Source: Streptomyces roseolus (GTDB lineage: Bacteria; Actinomycetota; Actinomycetes; Streptomycetales; Streptomycetaceae). From it: a DNA stretch of 64,000 nt. The DNA lies in assembly GCF_014649855.1 (NCBI RefSeq), contig NZ_BMTV01000005.1:203248-267247 (forward strand), given 5' to 3'. Made by a program: the position numbers and the translations under genes. A model generated the notes under the pieces. The model ran no database searches. It was not told the DNA's origin and saw nothing but the letters and a program-made list of their open reading frames with translations. Positions 27,491 through 35,470 of this stretch are shown piece after piece (the first letter of the stretch is position 1; each line of letters opens with the position of its first letter).

Positions 27491-28549
27491 TCAGCCCAGG
27501 ACGTCCGACAGGTCGTACGAGACCGGCTCGTCGAGCTGCGCGTAGCCGCAGGACCCGGGGGTGCGGTCCGGGCGCCAGCGCTTGAACTGCGCGGTGTGCC
27601 GGAAGCGGTCGCCCTCCATGTGGTCGTAGCCCACCTCGCAGACCCGCTCCGGCCGCAGGGCCACCCACGACGGGTCCTTCCTGCCGGACCAGCGGCTCGG
27701 CGCGCCCGGCAGTCTGGCCTCCTCGTGCGCGGCCTCCTCGGCCCAGGCCGCCCACGGGTGGCCGTCGGGCGGGTCCATCCGCAGCGGCTCCAGCTCCTCG
27801 GCCAGCTCGGCCCGCCGCTTGGCGGTGAAGGCGGCGCAGACGCCGACGTGCTGGAGGGCGCCCCGGCTGTCGTACAGGCCGAGGAGGAGCGAGCCGACGA
27901 CGGGGCCGCTCTTGTGGAAGCGGTAGCCGGCCACGACGACGTCGGCGGTCCGCTCGTGCTTGATCTTGTACATCAGCCGGGCGTCGGGCCGGTAGGGCAG
28001 ATCGAGCGGCTTGGCGACGACCCCGTCGAGGCCGGCCCCCTCGTACCGCTCGAACCAGCGCGCGGCGAGCTCCGGGTCCCGGGTGGCGGGGGCGAGGTGG
28101 AGCGGGGCGGTGGCGCCGGCGAGCACCCGCTCCAGGGCCGCGCGGCGTTCGGCGAGCGGGGTGTCGAGGAGGGCGTCGTCGCCGAGGGCGAGCAGGTCGA
28201 AGGCGACGAAGCGGGCCGGGGTGGTCGCGGCGAGCGTCCGGACCCGGGAGCCGGCCGGGTGGATCCGCTCGGCGAGCCGGTCGAAGTCGAGCCGCCCGCC
28301 GTGTTCGACGACGATCTCGCCGTCCACCACGCACCGCTCGGGCAGCCGCTCCGGCAGGGCCTCGACGAGTTCGGGGAAGTAGCGGGTGAGGGGCTTGCCG
28401 GTGCGGCTGCCGATGACGAGCTCGGGGCCGTCGCGGTGGACGATCGCCCGGAAGCCGTCCCACTTGGCCTCGTACTGCATCCCGGACGGGATCTTCTTCA
28501 CGACCTTGGCGAGCATCGGCTTCACGGGCGGCATCACCGGCAGATCCAT
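27491..28549 (-). CDS. ATP-dependent DNA ligase (LigC type)
   Basis: 352 residues, the size of LigC. The nucleotidyltransferase motif I is YEAKWDGFRA with active Lys29; motif III FVAFDLLAL, motif IV GLDGVVAKPLD and motif V MYKIKHERTADVVV follow, then the OB-fold domain (VVGSLLLGLYDSRGALQHVG). LigC seals nicks in base-excision and alternative end-joining repair. Divergent from the PrimPol gene, 53 bp between starts. ATG at 28549; MPPVKPML five residues on is an alternative start. Confidence 0.94.
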   Translation of the reverse strand: MDLPVMPPVKPMLAKVVKKIPSGMQYEAKWDGFRAIVHRDGPELVIGSRTGKPLTRYFPELVEALPERLPERCVVDGEIVVEHGGRLDFDRLAERIHPAGSRVRTLAATTPARFVAFDLLALGDDALLDTPLAERRAALERVLAGATAPLHLAPATRDPELAARWFERYEGAGLDGVVAKPLDLPYRPDARLMYKIKHERTADVVVAGYRFHKSGPVVGSLLLGLYDSRGALQHVGVCAAFTAKRRAELAEELEPLRMDPPDGHPWAAWAEEAAHEEARLPGAPSRWSGRKDPSWVALRPERVCEVGYDHMEGDRFRHTAQFKRWRPDRTPGSCGYAQLDEPVSYDLSDVLG

Positions 28550-28571
28550 GGATCGAATTGTCCGGCATGCG

Positions 28572-28595
28572 CCATATATGGGCGAGCCCTAGGGT
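28572..28595 (+). promoter_or_regulatory. Palindrome CCATATATGG and -10 box between ligase and PrimPol genes
   Basis: CCATATATGG (28572-28581) is a perfect palindrome in the 53-bp divergent gap. TAGGGT (28590-28595) lies 7 nt before the PrimPol ATG and would give a leaderless transcript. The AT-rich palindrome could be an operator shared by both genes. Confidence 0.45.
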
Positions 28596-28602
28596 GGCGC
28601 TC

Positions 28603-29655
28603 ATGGCAGGCGGGACGGCAGCGGTGGAAGTGGAGGCGGGCGGGCGCACCGTCCGCGTCTCCCACCCGGACAAGGTCTACTTCCCGGAGCCCGGCTACAC
28701 CAAGCTGGACCTGGTGAACTACTACCTCGCGGTCGGCGAGGGCATCACGCGCGCCCTGCGGGACCGGCCCACCACCCTGGAGCGCTACCCGGACGGGGTG
28801 ACGGGGGAGTCCTTCTTCCAGAAGCGGGCCCCGAAGCACCTGCCCGACTGGATCCCCACCGCGCGCATCACCTTCCCCGGCGGCCGCTCGGCCGACGAGC
28901 TGTGCCCCACCGAACCGGCCGCCGTGCTGTGGGCCGCCAACCTCGGGGCCGTCACCTTCCACCCCTGGCCGGTGCGACGCGGCGACACCGACCGCCCCGA
29001 CGAGCTGCGCCTCGACCTCGACCCGCAGCCGGGCACCGACTACGCGGACGCCGTCCGCGCCGCCCACGAACTGCGCGCCGTCCTCGGCGAGCACGGGCTG
29101 CGCGGCTGGCCCAAGACCTCGGGCGGACGCGGGCTGCACGTCTTCGTCCCCATCCGCCCCGACTGGACCTTCGTCCAGGTGCGCCGTGCCGCCATCGCCG
29201 TCGGGCGGGAGCTGGAGCGGCGGATGCCGGACCGGGTGACCGTGGAGTGGTGGAAGGAGGAGCGCGGCGAGCGGATCTTCGTCGACTACAACCAGGCGGC
29301 CCGCGACCGCACGATCGCCTCCGCCTACTCGGTTCGCCCGAAGCCGCACGCGCCCGTCTCCGCCCCGCTGCGCTGGGAGGAGATCGACGACGCGGTGCCG
29401 GAGGACTTCGACATCCGCACCATGCCGGCCCGGTACGCCGAACGGGGCGACGTCCACGCCGACATGGACGACGAGCGCTTCGACCTGGAGCCGCTGCTCG
29501 AACTGGCCCGGCGCGACGAGGCCGAGCACGGCCTGGGGGACCTGCCCTATCCGCCGGAGCACCCGAAGATGCCCGGGGAGCCGAAGCGGGTCCGGCCGAG
29601 CCGGGCGAGGAAGCCGGACGGGAACGGTTCCGACGCGCCCGACGCGCCGCATTGA
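28603..29655 (+). CDS. LigD-type polymerase/primase (PrimPol) domain protein
   Basis: 350 residues. It matches the polymerase domain of bacterial LigD: start VSHPDKVYFPEPGYTKLDLV, catalytic aspartates in LRLDLDPQPG, SGGRGLHVFVPI and IFVDYNQAARDRT. It fills gaps and inserts ribonucleotides in end joining or excision repair, here as a separate polypeptide paired with LigC. No ku gene is in the window. ATG 28603 removes an unrelated 15-residue extension and fits the leaderless -10 box. Confidence 0.95.
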   Translation: MAGGTAAVEVEAGGRTVRVSHPDKVYFPEPGYTKLDLVNYYLAVGEGITRALRDRPTTLERYPDGVTGESFFQKRAPKHLPDWIPTARITFPGGRSADELCPTEPAAVLWAANLGAVTFHPWPVRRGDTDRPDELRLDLDPQPGTDYADAVRAAHELRAVLGEHGLRGWPKTSGGRGLHVFVPIRPDWTFVQVRRAAIAVGRELERRMPDRVTVEWWKEERGERIFVDYNQAARDRTIASAYSVRPKPHAPVSAPLRWEEIDDAVPEDFDIRTMPARYAERGDVHADMDDERFDLEPLLELARRDEAEHGLGDLPYPPEHPKMPGEPKRVRPSRARKPDGNGSDAPDAPH

Positions 29656-29700
29656 TCGGACGTTGACGGTGTGTTTAGCGGCCCCCGTCAGGGTGGAGCC

Positions 29701-29973
29701 ATGCAGACCGAGACCGCAGTCCTGACCTTCCCGGCCCCCCGCCCCGCCGCCGACCTCGCCTGGCGCGAGGACGCGCTGTGTGCCCAGGCCGGGCCCGAGT
29801 TCTTCTTCCCCGCCCCGGGCTCCTCGACCCGAGAGGCCAAGCAGCTCTGCGGAGCCTGCGAGGGACGCGTGGCCTGCCTGGAGTACGCGCTCGCGCACGA
29901 CGAGCGCTTCGGCGTGTGGGGCGGGCTCTCCGAGAAGGAGCGGCTCAGGCTGCGGCGCACGCGGCGCTCCTGA
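29701..29973 (+). CDS. WhiB-family [4Fe-4S] transcriptional regulator
   Basis: 90 residues. The four cluster-binding cysteines are C27, C50, C53 and C59 (DALC..LCGAC..VAC), followed by the GVWGG turn and the basic tail RLRLRRTRRS that contacts DNA. WhiB-like proteins bind the housekeeping sigma factor and respond to oxidation or NO. I cannot assign a named Wbl paralogue. It follows the PrimPol gene by 45 bp; TTGACG at 29663 and CAGGGT at 29689 may be its own promoter. Confidence 0.95.
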   Translation: MQTETAVLTFPAPRPAADLAWREDALCAQAGPEFFFPAPGSSTREAKQLCGACEGRVACLEYALAHDERFGVWGGLSEKERLRLRRTRRS

Positions 29974-30020
29974 ACCGCTCCCGGGCTCGGCCCGCGGCGC
30001 ACCCGGCGCTGCGGTGGGGC

Positions 30021-30995
30021 TCAGCCCGCGGCGCGGGCGGCCATCCGGGCCTTGCGGGCGGCGAGCTTCTCGTCGAACTTCGCGGCCTCCGCGTCGAGCC
30101 CGTTCATGTAGAGGCCCAGCTCCTCCTGGGCGCGCAGCCCCTCGGGGCCCAGGCCGTCGATGTCCAGCACCTTCAGGTGGCGGAGCACCGGCTCCAGGAC
30201 GTCGTCGTGGTGGATGCGCATGTTGTAGATCTCGCCGATCGCCATCTGCGCGGCGGCCCGCTCGAAGCCCGGGATGCCGTGACCGGGCATCCGGAAGCCG
30301 ACCACCACGTCCCGCACCGCCTGCATGGCGAGGTCGGGGGCGATCTCCAGCGCGGCCTTCAGGAGGTTGCGGTAGAAGATCATGTGGAGGTTCTCGTCCA
30401 GCGCGATGCGGGCGAGCATCCGGTCGCAGACGGGGTCGCCGGACTGGTGGCCGGTGTTGCGGTGCGAGATGCGGGTGGCGAGCTCCTGGAAGGACACGTA
30501 CGCGACCGAGTGCAGCATCGAGTGGCGGTTGTCCGACTCGAAGCCCTCGCTCATGTGCGCCATCCGGAACTGCTCCAGCTTGTCCGGGTCCACGGCGCGG
30601 GAGGCGAGCAGGTAGTCGCGCATGACGATGCCGTGCCGGCCCTCCTCCGCGGTCCAGCGGTGCACCCAGGTGCCCCAGGCGCCGTCGCGGCCGAAGAGGC
30701 TGGCGATCTCGTGGTGGTAGCTGGGGAGGTTGTCCTCGGTCAGGAGGTTGACCACGAGGGCGGTCTTCCCTATGTCGGTGACCTTCGACTGGGACGGGTC
30801 CCAGGCCTCTCCGTCCTCGAAGAAGCCGGGGAAGTTCCGGCCGTCCGACCACGGCACGTACTCGTGCGGCATCCAGTCCTTGGCGACCTTGAGGTGCCGG
30901 TCGAGCTCCTTCTCCACGACCTCTTCCAGCGCGTACAGCAAGCGGGCGTCGGTCCACCCTGCCGAGCTGCCGAGGGAGGGAGAGGTGAGCGTCAC
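30021..30995 (-). CDS. Acyl-ACP desaturase (DesA-like, diiron)
   Basis: 324 residues. The diiron ligands are in EEGRHG and DENLHM, the two E/D-x-x-H motifs of soluble stearoyl-ACP-type desaturases. It introduces a double bond in acyl-ACP or acyl-CoA with O2 and ferredoxin, adjusting membrane fluidity or making mono-unsaturated precursors. GTG start with CCAGGAG upstream. The promoter region carries a dense set of CGTAGGTTA repeats, so tight repression is likely. Confidence 0.95.
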   Translation of the reverse strand: MTLTSPSLGSSAGWTDARLLYALEEVVEKELDRHLKVAKDWMPHEYVPWSDGRNFPGFFEDGEAWDPSQSKVTDIGKTALVVNLLTEDNLPSYHHEIASLFGRDGAWGTWVHRWTAEEGRHGIVMRDYLLASRAVDPDKLEQFRMAHMSEGFESDNRHSMLHSVAYVSFQELATRISHRNTGHQSGDPVCDRMLARIALDENLHMIFYRNLLKAALEIAPDLAMQAVRDVVVGFRMPGHGIPGFERAAAQMAIGEIYNMRIHHDDVLEPVLRHLKVLDIDGLGPEGLRAQEELGLYMNGLDAEAAKFDEKLAARKARMAARAAG

Positions 30996-31032
30996 GGGGA
31001 CTCCTGGGGGACGGAGAAGGGCAAACAGAACT

Positions 31033-31068
31033 ACCTACGGACTCGTAGGTTACGAGACCGTAGGTTAA
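31033..31068 (-). promoter_or_regulatory. Operator cluster upstream of the desaturase
   Basis: ACCTACG-GACT-CGTAGGT is a perfect 7-bp dyad (31033-31050). CTCGTA-GGT-TACGAG (31042-31056) is a second overlapping dyad. CGTAGGTTA occurs twice 15 bp apart (31044 and 31059). The spacing suggests a TetR-like dimer pair. The regulator is not in the window. Confidence 0.65.
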
Positions 31069-31200
31069 GGCTCCGTAAGGCGGCGTCCAAGCCCCGATCG
31101 AACGTTGTCCGGTTACGTTCCGTTATGTACGCAGCTCGGGCCGGGAAAAGAGACGCAGGTCACCTCGGTGGTGGTCACCCGAGAACAACTGATCGGCTAC

Positions 31201-31425
31201 TCAGAGCAGATGATCGGCGGCGCCGGACTTCACGGCGGAGATCAGTGCGCGCAGCGCCTCCACCGAGTCGCTGACGTACTCGCCGGGGGCGAGGGTCGAG
31301 CCGATGTAGGCGCGGCCGGCGTCGTCGAGGCCGAAGCGGAAGCAGTTGGCCCCCTCGCTGCAGAAGGCGTCGCCCCAGGCGATCCGGGCGGCGGCGGGGG
31401 AGGAGGGGGTGCTGGTGACGTCCAT
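31201..31425 (-). CDS. DUF397 protein, partner of the second XRE regulator
   Basis: 74 residues with NCFRFGLDDAGRAYIG and the closing LISAVKSGAADHLL typical of DUF397. The start lies 13 bp after the XRE stop, so the two are one operon (XRE first). The N-terminal part is less typical, starting MDVTSTPSS. Confidence 0.85.
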   Translation of the reverse strand: MDVTSTPSSPAAARIAWGDAFCSEGANCFRFGLDDAGRAYIGSTLAPGEYVSDSVEALRALISAVKSGAADHLL

Positions 31426-31438
31426 GGGTGGGGGTCCT

Positions 31439-32284
31439 TCACAGGTCCTGGGCTGTCGAGCGGATGAACGCGCGGGAGTCGGCGGTGGACAGGGCGAGTC
31501 CGCGCAGCCGTTCCAGCAGCCCCTGGTACCGGCGCAGCTTCATGTCGGCATCGAGCAGGAGCGAGCCGTGCGAGGAGTCGAGCTGCACGGTGTCGAGCTG
31601 CGGCACCGGCGCGGACACATAGGTGAACGACTGTCCGGCCCCGGGGAAACCCCCGGCGGCGAAGGGGATCACCCGCACGGTGACGGTCGCCCGCTCGGAC
31701 TGCTCCAGGATGTGCTCCAGCTGTGCGCGGGCCACCTTCGGGCCGCCGAACTGCATGCGCAGCGCCGCCTCGTGTATCACCGCCTCGTACGGCACCGGCC
31801 GGTCCAGGACCTCCTGGCGGCGCAGCCGCAGGGCGAGCCGGGCCTCCAGGTCGGGCTTCGGCAGCGGGGGCACGGCGGTGTCGAAGACCGCCCGGGCGTG
31901 CTCCTCGGTCTGCAGCAGGCCCGGGACGTGGGTGGTCACGGCCGTCGCCAACTCGGCCGCGTGGTGCTCCAGTTCGGCGATGTCCAGCAGGGCGGGCGGC
32001 AGGAGGCCCCGGTGCTCCTCCCACCAGCCGCGGTCGCGCTCCTGTGCCATGGCGGCGAGCAGGTCGACCAGGCCCGTGTCGGGGCAGCCGTAGTTGAAGG
32101 CCAGGGTCCGCACCCGCTCGGGGCTGATGCCGAAGCGGCCGGACTCGACGTTGGGGATGCGGGTGCGGTCGACGCCCAGGAGGGCGGCGGCCTGCTGGGC
32201 CGACATCCCCGACTGCTCGCGCAGCTTGCGCAGTTCGGCCCCGAGTCGCTGCTGGCGCGCGGTGGGGCTGGTCCTGGGTGGCAC
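31439..32284 (-). CDS. XRE-family regulator with DUF5753 domain (second copy)
   Basis: 281 residues. The helix-turn-helix SAQQAAALLGVDRTRIPNVESGR is near residue 30; DUF5753 follows with THVPGLLQTEEHARAVF and VTVRVIPFAAGGFPG. It is divergent from an ATP-binding protein and followed by DUF397, so gene content matches the module at 19.5-21.8 kb. GTG start after GAGGGAG. Confidence 0.93.
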   Translation of the reverse strand: MPPRTSPTARQQRLGAELRKLREQSGMSAQQAAALLGVDRTRIPNVESGRFGISPERVRTLAFNYGCPDTGLVDLLAAMAQERDRGWWEEHRGLLPPALLDIAELEHHAAELATAVTTHVPGLLQTEEHARAVFDTAVPPLPKPDLEARLALRLRRQEVLDRPVPYEAVIHEAALRMQFGGPKVARAQLEHILEQSERATVTVRVIPFAAGGFPGAGQSFTYVSAPVPQLDTVQLDSSHGSLLLDADMKLRRYQGLLERLRGLALSTADSRAFIRSTAQDL

Positions 32285-32368
32285 GTCGTTCTCCCTCGTC
32301 CTGCGGGGCGGCCCCCTGCCGTCCCCGCTCCCGCGTCGCCGCATCGCCCCCTGGCCGGAAACGGCGCC

Positions 32369-32384
32369 ACTACCCGCAAGTAGT
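32369..32384. promoter_or_regulatory. Inverted repeat ACTAC-N6-GTAGT
   Basis: Five-base arms around CCGCAA in the divergent XRE/ATP-binding promoter region, 20 bp from the stronger dyad at 32404-32422. Both share CTAC/GTAG half sites. Confidence 0.45.
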
Positions 32385-32403
32385 AGCACCGTGCTCCGCA
32401 TCT

Positions 32404-32422
32404 GCGCTACGGTCGGTAGCGC
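32404..32422. promoter_or_regulatory. Inverted repeat GCGCTAC-N5-GTAGCGC
   Basis: Perfect 7-bp arms between the XRE regulator and the divergent ATP-binding gene; likely site of autoregulation and co-control. Confidence 0.55.
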
Positions 32423-32490
32423 AAGTCTCACACGGGGCGACCGCGACCGTGTGCAGAGCACCCCCACGTACAGGAAATGTGAGCGATCCG

Positions 32491-32961
32491 ATGAAGGGCG
32501 CCCTGCGTTGCCTTCCGGCCGCCGCCGTCACCGCGGCGGCCAGGCCCATACCCCCCGCCACGGAGAACCTCAGCTACTCGATGCTGCTCCCCGGTGGCGC
32601 CTACTGCGCGGGCCTCGCCCGCCAGGCCGTCGACGGCCTCCTCGCCCGCCACGGCCTCGCCGAACTCCGCGACACCGCCCGTCTCGCCGTCTCCGAACTG
32701 GTCGGCGCCGCCTACCGGTTCACCCCCGACCGGGAGATGGCGCTGCGCGTCCGCTGGCAGTACGACGCCCTGCGGATCGTCCTCTACGACCAGCATCCGG
32801 CCCACCCGCGGCCGGACGAGGCGGAACGCTGCCGCGAACGCCGCAGCCGCAGCATGTGGCTGCTGGCCGCGGCGGTCGGCGAACAGGGCGGTGACTGGGG
32901 ACTGGCACCCGCCCTCACCGCGGAGGGCGGGACCAAGTCCTGGGCCTTACTGCACCGTTGA
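32491..32961 (+). CDS. Anti-sigma-factor-like ATP-binding protein, degenerate HATPase
   Basis: About 156 residues. It follows the same plan as the kinase at 19956: SMLLPGGAYCAGLARQAV, LAVSELVGAAYRFTPDREMALRVRW, LRIVLYDQHP and a final GTKSWALL. But the N box reads ELVGAAYRF, not ELVxNAxxH, and the G1/G2 glycines are weak, so ATP binding is doubtful. ATG 32491 and GTG 32479 are both possible; AGGAA at 32472 fits neither spacing well. Confidence 0.75.
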   Translation: MKGALRCLPAAAVTAAARPIPPATENLSYSMLLPGGAYCAGLARQAVDGLLARHGLAELRDTARLAVSELVGAAYRFTPDREMALRVRWQYDALRIVLYDQHPAHPRPDEAERCRERRSRSMWLLAAAVGEQGGDWGLAPALTAEGGTKSWALLHR

Positions 32962-33042
32962 CCTCACCGCACCGGTGACGTCACCACCCGGGTGACCCCA
33001 CCGCACCGCTGACAGCAGCGCAGCGTCGACCTCACCGCACCG
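32960..33042. repeat. Three GACCYCACCGCACCG copies at exact 34-bp spacing
   Basis: Copies at 32960, 32994 and 33028. The first includes the last bases of the ATP-binding gene and the third reaches into the 3' end of the ABC-F gene. The remaining 19 bp of each unit are poorly conserved. Likely an old tandem duplication between convergent stops. Confidence 0.6.
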
Positions 33043-34678
33043 TCGACGCCGACAGCGCCCGAAGCTCCTCCGCCGACGTCGGCCGCAGGCGGCCGTCGAG
33101 GAGCACCCGGCGCGTGATCCCCAGCGACTCCAGGAACGTCAGGTCGTGACTGGCCACGACCAGCGCCCCCTCGTACGCGTGGAGGGCCGCCGTCAGCTTC
33201 CGCACCGACGCCAGGTCCAGATTGTTCGTCGGCTCGTCGAGCAGCAGCAGCTGCGGAGCCGGCTCCGCGAGCAGCAGCGCCGCCAGCGTGGCCCTGAACC
33301 GCTCGCCGCCCGACAGGGTGCCCACGCGCTGGTCCGCCCGGGCGCCCCGGAACAGGAACCGCGCGAGCCGCGCCCTGATCGCGTTCCCCGACGCCGCGGG
33401 CGCGAACCGGGCGACGTTCTCCACGATGCTCAGCCCGTCGTCGAGGACGTCGAGCCGCTGCGGCAGGAAACGGAGCGGCACCAGCCGCTCCACCTCCCCC
33501 GACACCGGCTCCAGCTCACCCGCGACCGTCCGCAGCAACGTCGTCTTCCCGGCCCCGTTGCGGCCCACGAGCGCCACCCGCTCCGGCCCCCTCAGTTCGA
33601 AACCGCCCTCGACCCGGGCGCCGTACCGCAGCTCCAGCTCCGTCAGCCGCAACACCTCGCGCCCCGGCGGCACCTGGGTGCGCGGCAGCTCGACGCGGAT
33701 CTCGTCCTCGTCCCGCACCGCCTCCACCGCCACGTCGAGCCGCTCCCGCGCCTCCGCCAGCCGGTCCGCGTGCAGATTGCGGTGCTTGCCCGCCGACACC
33801 TGGGCCTGGCCCCGCCGGGTGTGGGCCACCACCTTTGGCACGGCCTTGTTCTCGAAGCTCTTCTGCGCGTACCGCCGGCGGCGCGCCAGCTTCATCTGGG
33901 CCTCGGACAGTTCCCGCCGCTGCCGCTGCACGTCCGCCTCGGCGACCCGCACCATCCGTTCCGCCGCCTCCTGTTCGGCGGCGAGCGCCTCCTCGTACGC
34001 CGACCAGGGGCCGCCGTACCAGCTCACCCCGCCGTCGTGGAGGTCGGCGATCCGGTCGACCCGCTCCAGGAGCTCCCGGTCGTGGCTCACCACCACCATC
34101 ACCCCCGACCAGCCCTCCACCGCCTCGTACAGGCGCGAACGGGCGTACAGGTCCAGGTTGTTGGTCGGCTCGTCGAGCAGCAGCACGTCCGGCCGGGCCA
34201 GCAGCAGCGCGGCGAGCCGCAGCAGCACGGACTCGCCGCCGGACACCTCGCCGACCGTGCGGTCCAGACCGATCGCGCCGAGCCCGAGCTGGTCGAGGGT
34301 GGCGCGGGCCCGCTCCTCCACGTCCCAGTCGTCGCCGATCACGGCGAAGTGCTCCTCGGCGGGATCCCCGGCCTCGACGGCGTGCAGCGCCGCCCGTTTC
34401 CGGTCGATCCCGAGGATCGCGTCCACCCGCCGACCGGTGTCCAGGACCAGGTTCTGCGGCAGGTGGCCGATCTCGCCGGACGCCGTGACGGAACCACCGG
34501 TGGGGGCGAGCCGCCCGGCGAGCAGTTCGAGCAGGGTGGACTTCCCCGAACCGTTGGTGCCGACCAGTCCGGTGCGGCCGGGGCCGACCGTCATCCTGAG
34601 GTCGTCGAAGACCTCGGTGCCGTCGGGCCAGGAGAAGGAGAGCGAGGTGGCGGAGAGAAAGACGGGTCGATGTGACAT
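33032..34678 (-). CDS. ABC-F family ATPase (second in window)
   Basis: 548 residues. Domain 1 has GTNGSGKS, signature VSGGESVLL and LLLLDEPTNNLD; domain 2 has GRNGAGKT, LSGGERFRA and LLLLDEPTNNLD. The linker ARRRRYAQKSFENKAVPKVVAHTRRGQAQVSAGKHRN differs from the TlrC group and matches the widespread streptomycete ABC-F group found beside housekeeping genes, possibly a translation factor or a resistance protein. GGAGG lies 6 nt before the ATG. Confidence 0.93.
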   Translation of the reverse strand: MSHRPVFLSATSLSFSWPDGTEVFDDLRMTVGPGRTGLVGTNGSGKSTLLELLAGRLAPTGGSVTASGEIGHLPQNLVLDTGRRVDAILGIDRKRAALHAVEAGDPAEEHFAVIGDDWDVEERARATLDQLGLGAIGLDRTVGEVSGGESVLLRLAALLLARPDVLLLDEPTNNLDLYARSRLYEAVEGWSGVMVVVSHDRELLERVDRIADLHDGGVSWYGGPWSAYEEALAAEQEAAERMVRVAEADVQRQRRELSEAQMKLARRRRYAQKSFENKAVPKVVAHTRRGQAQVSAGKHRNLHADRLAEARERLDVAVEAVRDEDEIRVELPRTQVPPGREVLRLTELELRYGARVEGGFELRGPERVALVGRNGAGKTTLLRTVAGELEPVSGEVERLVPLRFLPQRLDVLDDGLSIVENVARFAPAASGNAIRARLARFLFRGARADQRVGTLSGGERFRATLAALLLAEPAPQLLLLDEPTNNLDLASVRKLTAALHAYEGALVVASHDLTFLESLGITRRVLLDGRLRPTSAEELRALSASTVR

Positions 34679-34935
34679 GAGGGCCTCCGGTGCGTGCCGC
34701 GAGCACGGGTGTGGGCGTGGGCGTGGTGCGACGCGTGAGACACCGGGGCGCGGGCAGCGTGGGGAACGGCTCGTCCACCGAGGTCGAGAACGGCGCGCAG
34801 GGCACGGGGGCCACGCGCGGCACGGTGTCTCGGGACCTCAGATGAACAACGTTCCTTCTCCGATCGGGAGGCGATGCGACCCGTCGACCGTAGAAGCCGC
34901 CCGGAGGAGCGGGCAACCGAATTACCGCGGCGGGC
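34679..34935. other. Leader/intergenic region of the second ABC-F gene
   Basis: 257 bp between two minus-strand genes. A strong ribosome-binding-like GGAGAAGGA (complement around 34853-34861) is followed by TTG-TTC-ATC-TGA, at best a three-codon ORF. No convincing leader peptide or hairpin like that of the first ABC-F gene. Confidence 0.4.
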
Positions 34936-35352
34936 CTACGGCAGCCCGCCCAGGAGCTCGGCCAGGTCCCGGTCCCAGTCCAGGTACTGGTGCTCCCGCC
35001 CGGCCGGCACCAGGTGCTCCGAGCGCTCCAGGAAGCGGCGCAGCTCGGAGGTGCGCACGTGGACCATCGCCACGCCCTCCGGGGCGTGGAACTCGACCAC
35101 CGTGCGGTCGTAGCCGTACGGACGCAGCCGTACGTCGCCGTCGCCCGCGGGCCGGTCGACCCCCTGGGCCAGCAGGTCCCGGGCGAAGGCCCACGACACC
35201 TCGACGCCCTCCAGGGTCGCCGGCGGCGGGAAGGCCATGCTGACCGCGTAGGGGTCCTCGCGGTCGTAGCGGAGGGTGGCGGGGACGGTCTCCATCCGGG
35301 GAGCGGAAGCGACCAGACGGGCCTGGACGGGCTGCTCGATCACGGCGGACAC
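34936..35352 (-). CDS. SsgA-like sporulation and cell division protein
   Basis: 138 residues. It follows the SsgA/SsgB pattern: VPATLRYDREDPYAVSMAF, VSWAFARDLLAQGVDRPAGDGDVRLRPYG, SSELRRFLERSEHLVPAGREH near the end. SsgA-like proteins occur only in morphologically complex actinobacteria and guide septum placement or peptidoglycan remodelling in sporulation. Which paralogue this is cannot be told. GTG start with AGAGGAG 6 nt upstream. Confidence 0.93.
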   Translation of the reverse strand: MSAVIEQPVQARLVASAPRMETVPATLRYDREDPYAVSMAFPPPATLEGVEVSWAFARDLLAQGVDRPAGDGDVRLRPYGYDRTVVEFHAPEGVAMVHVRTSELRRFLERSEHLVPAGREHQYLDWDRDLAELLGGLP

Positions 35353-35470
35353 GGCGGACTCCTCTCGCGCGGGTTGTGATCCTGTGCGTCTCCCCGACAC
35401 CGGGGCACCTGACACCCATGAAGACGAGCGGAACCGCCGGAACGTGCACCGGTGACCCACGTGAGGTGCG

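Noticed and set aside
34679..34935. Leader-peptide attenuator for the second ABC-F gene
   Set aside because: Only a TTG-TTC-ATC-TGA frame follows a ribosome-binding-like sequence; there is a mere 6-nt complement to the ABC-F ribosome binding site and no strong hairpin between.
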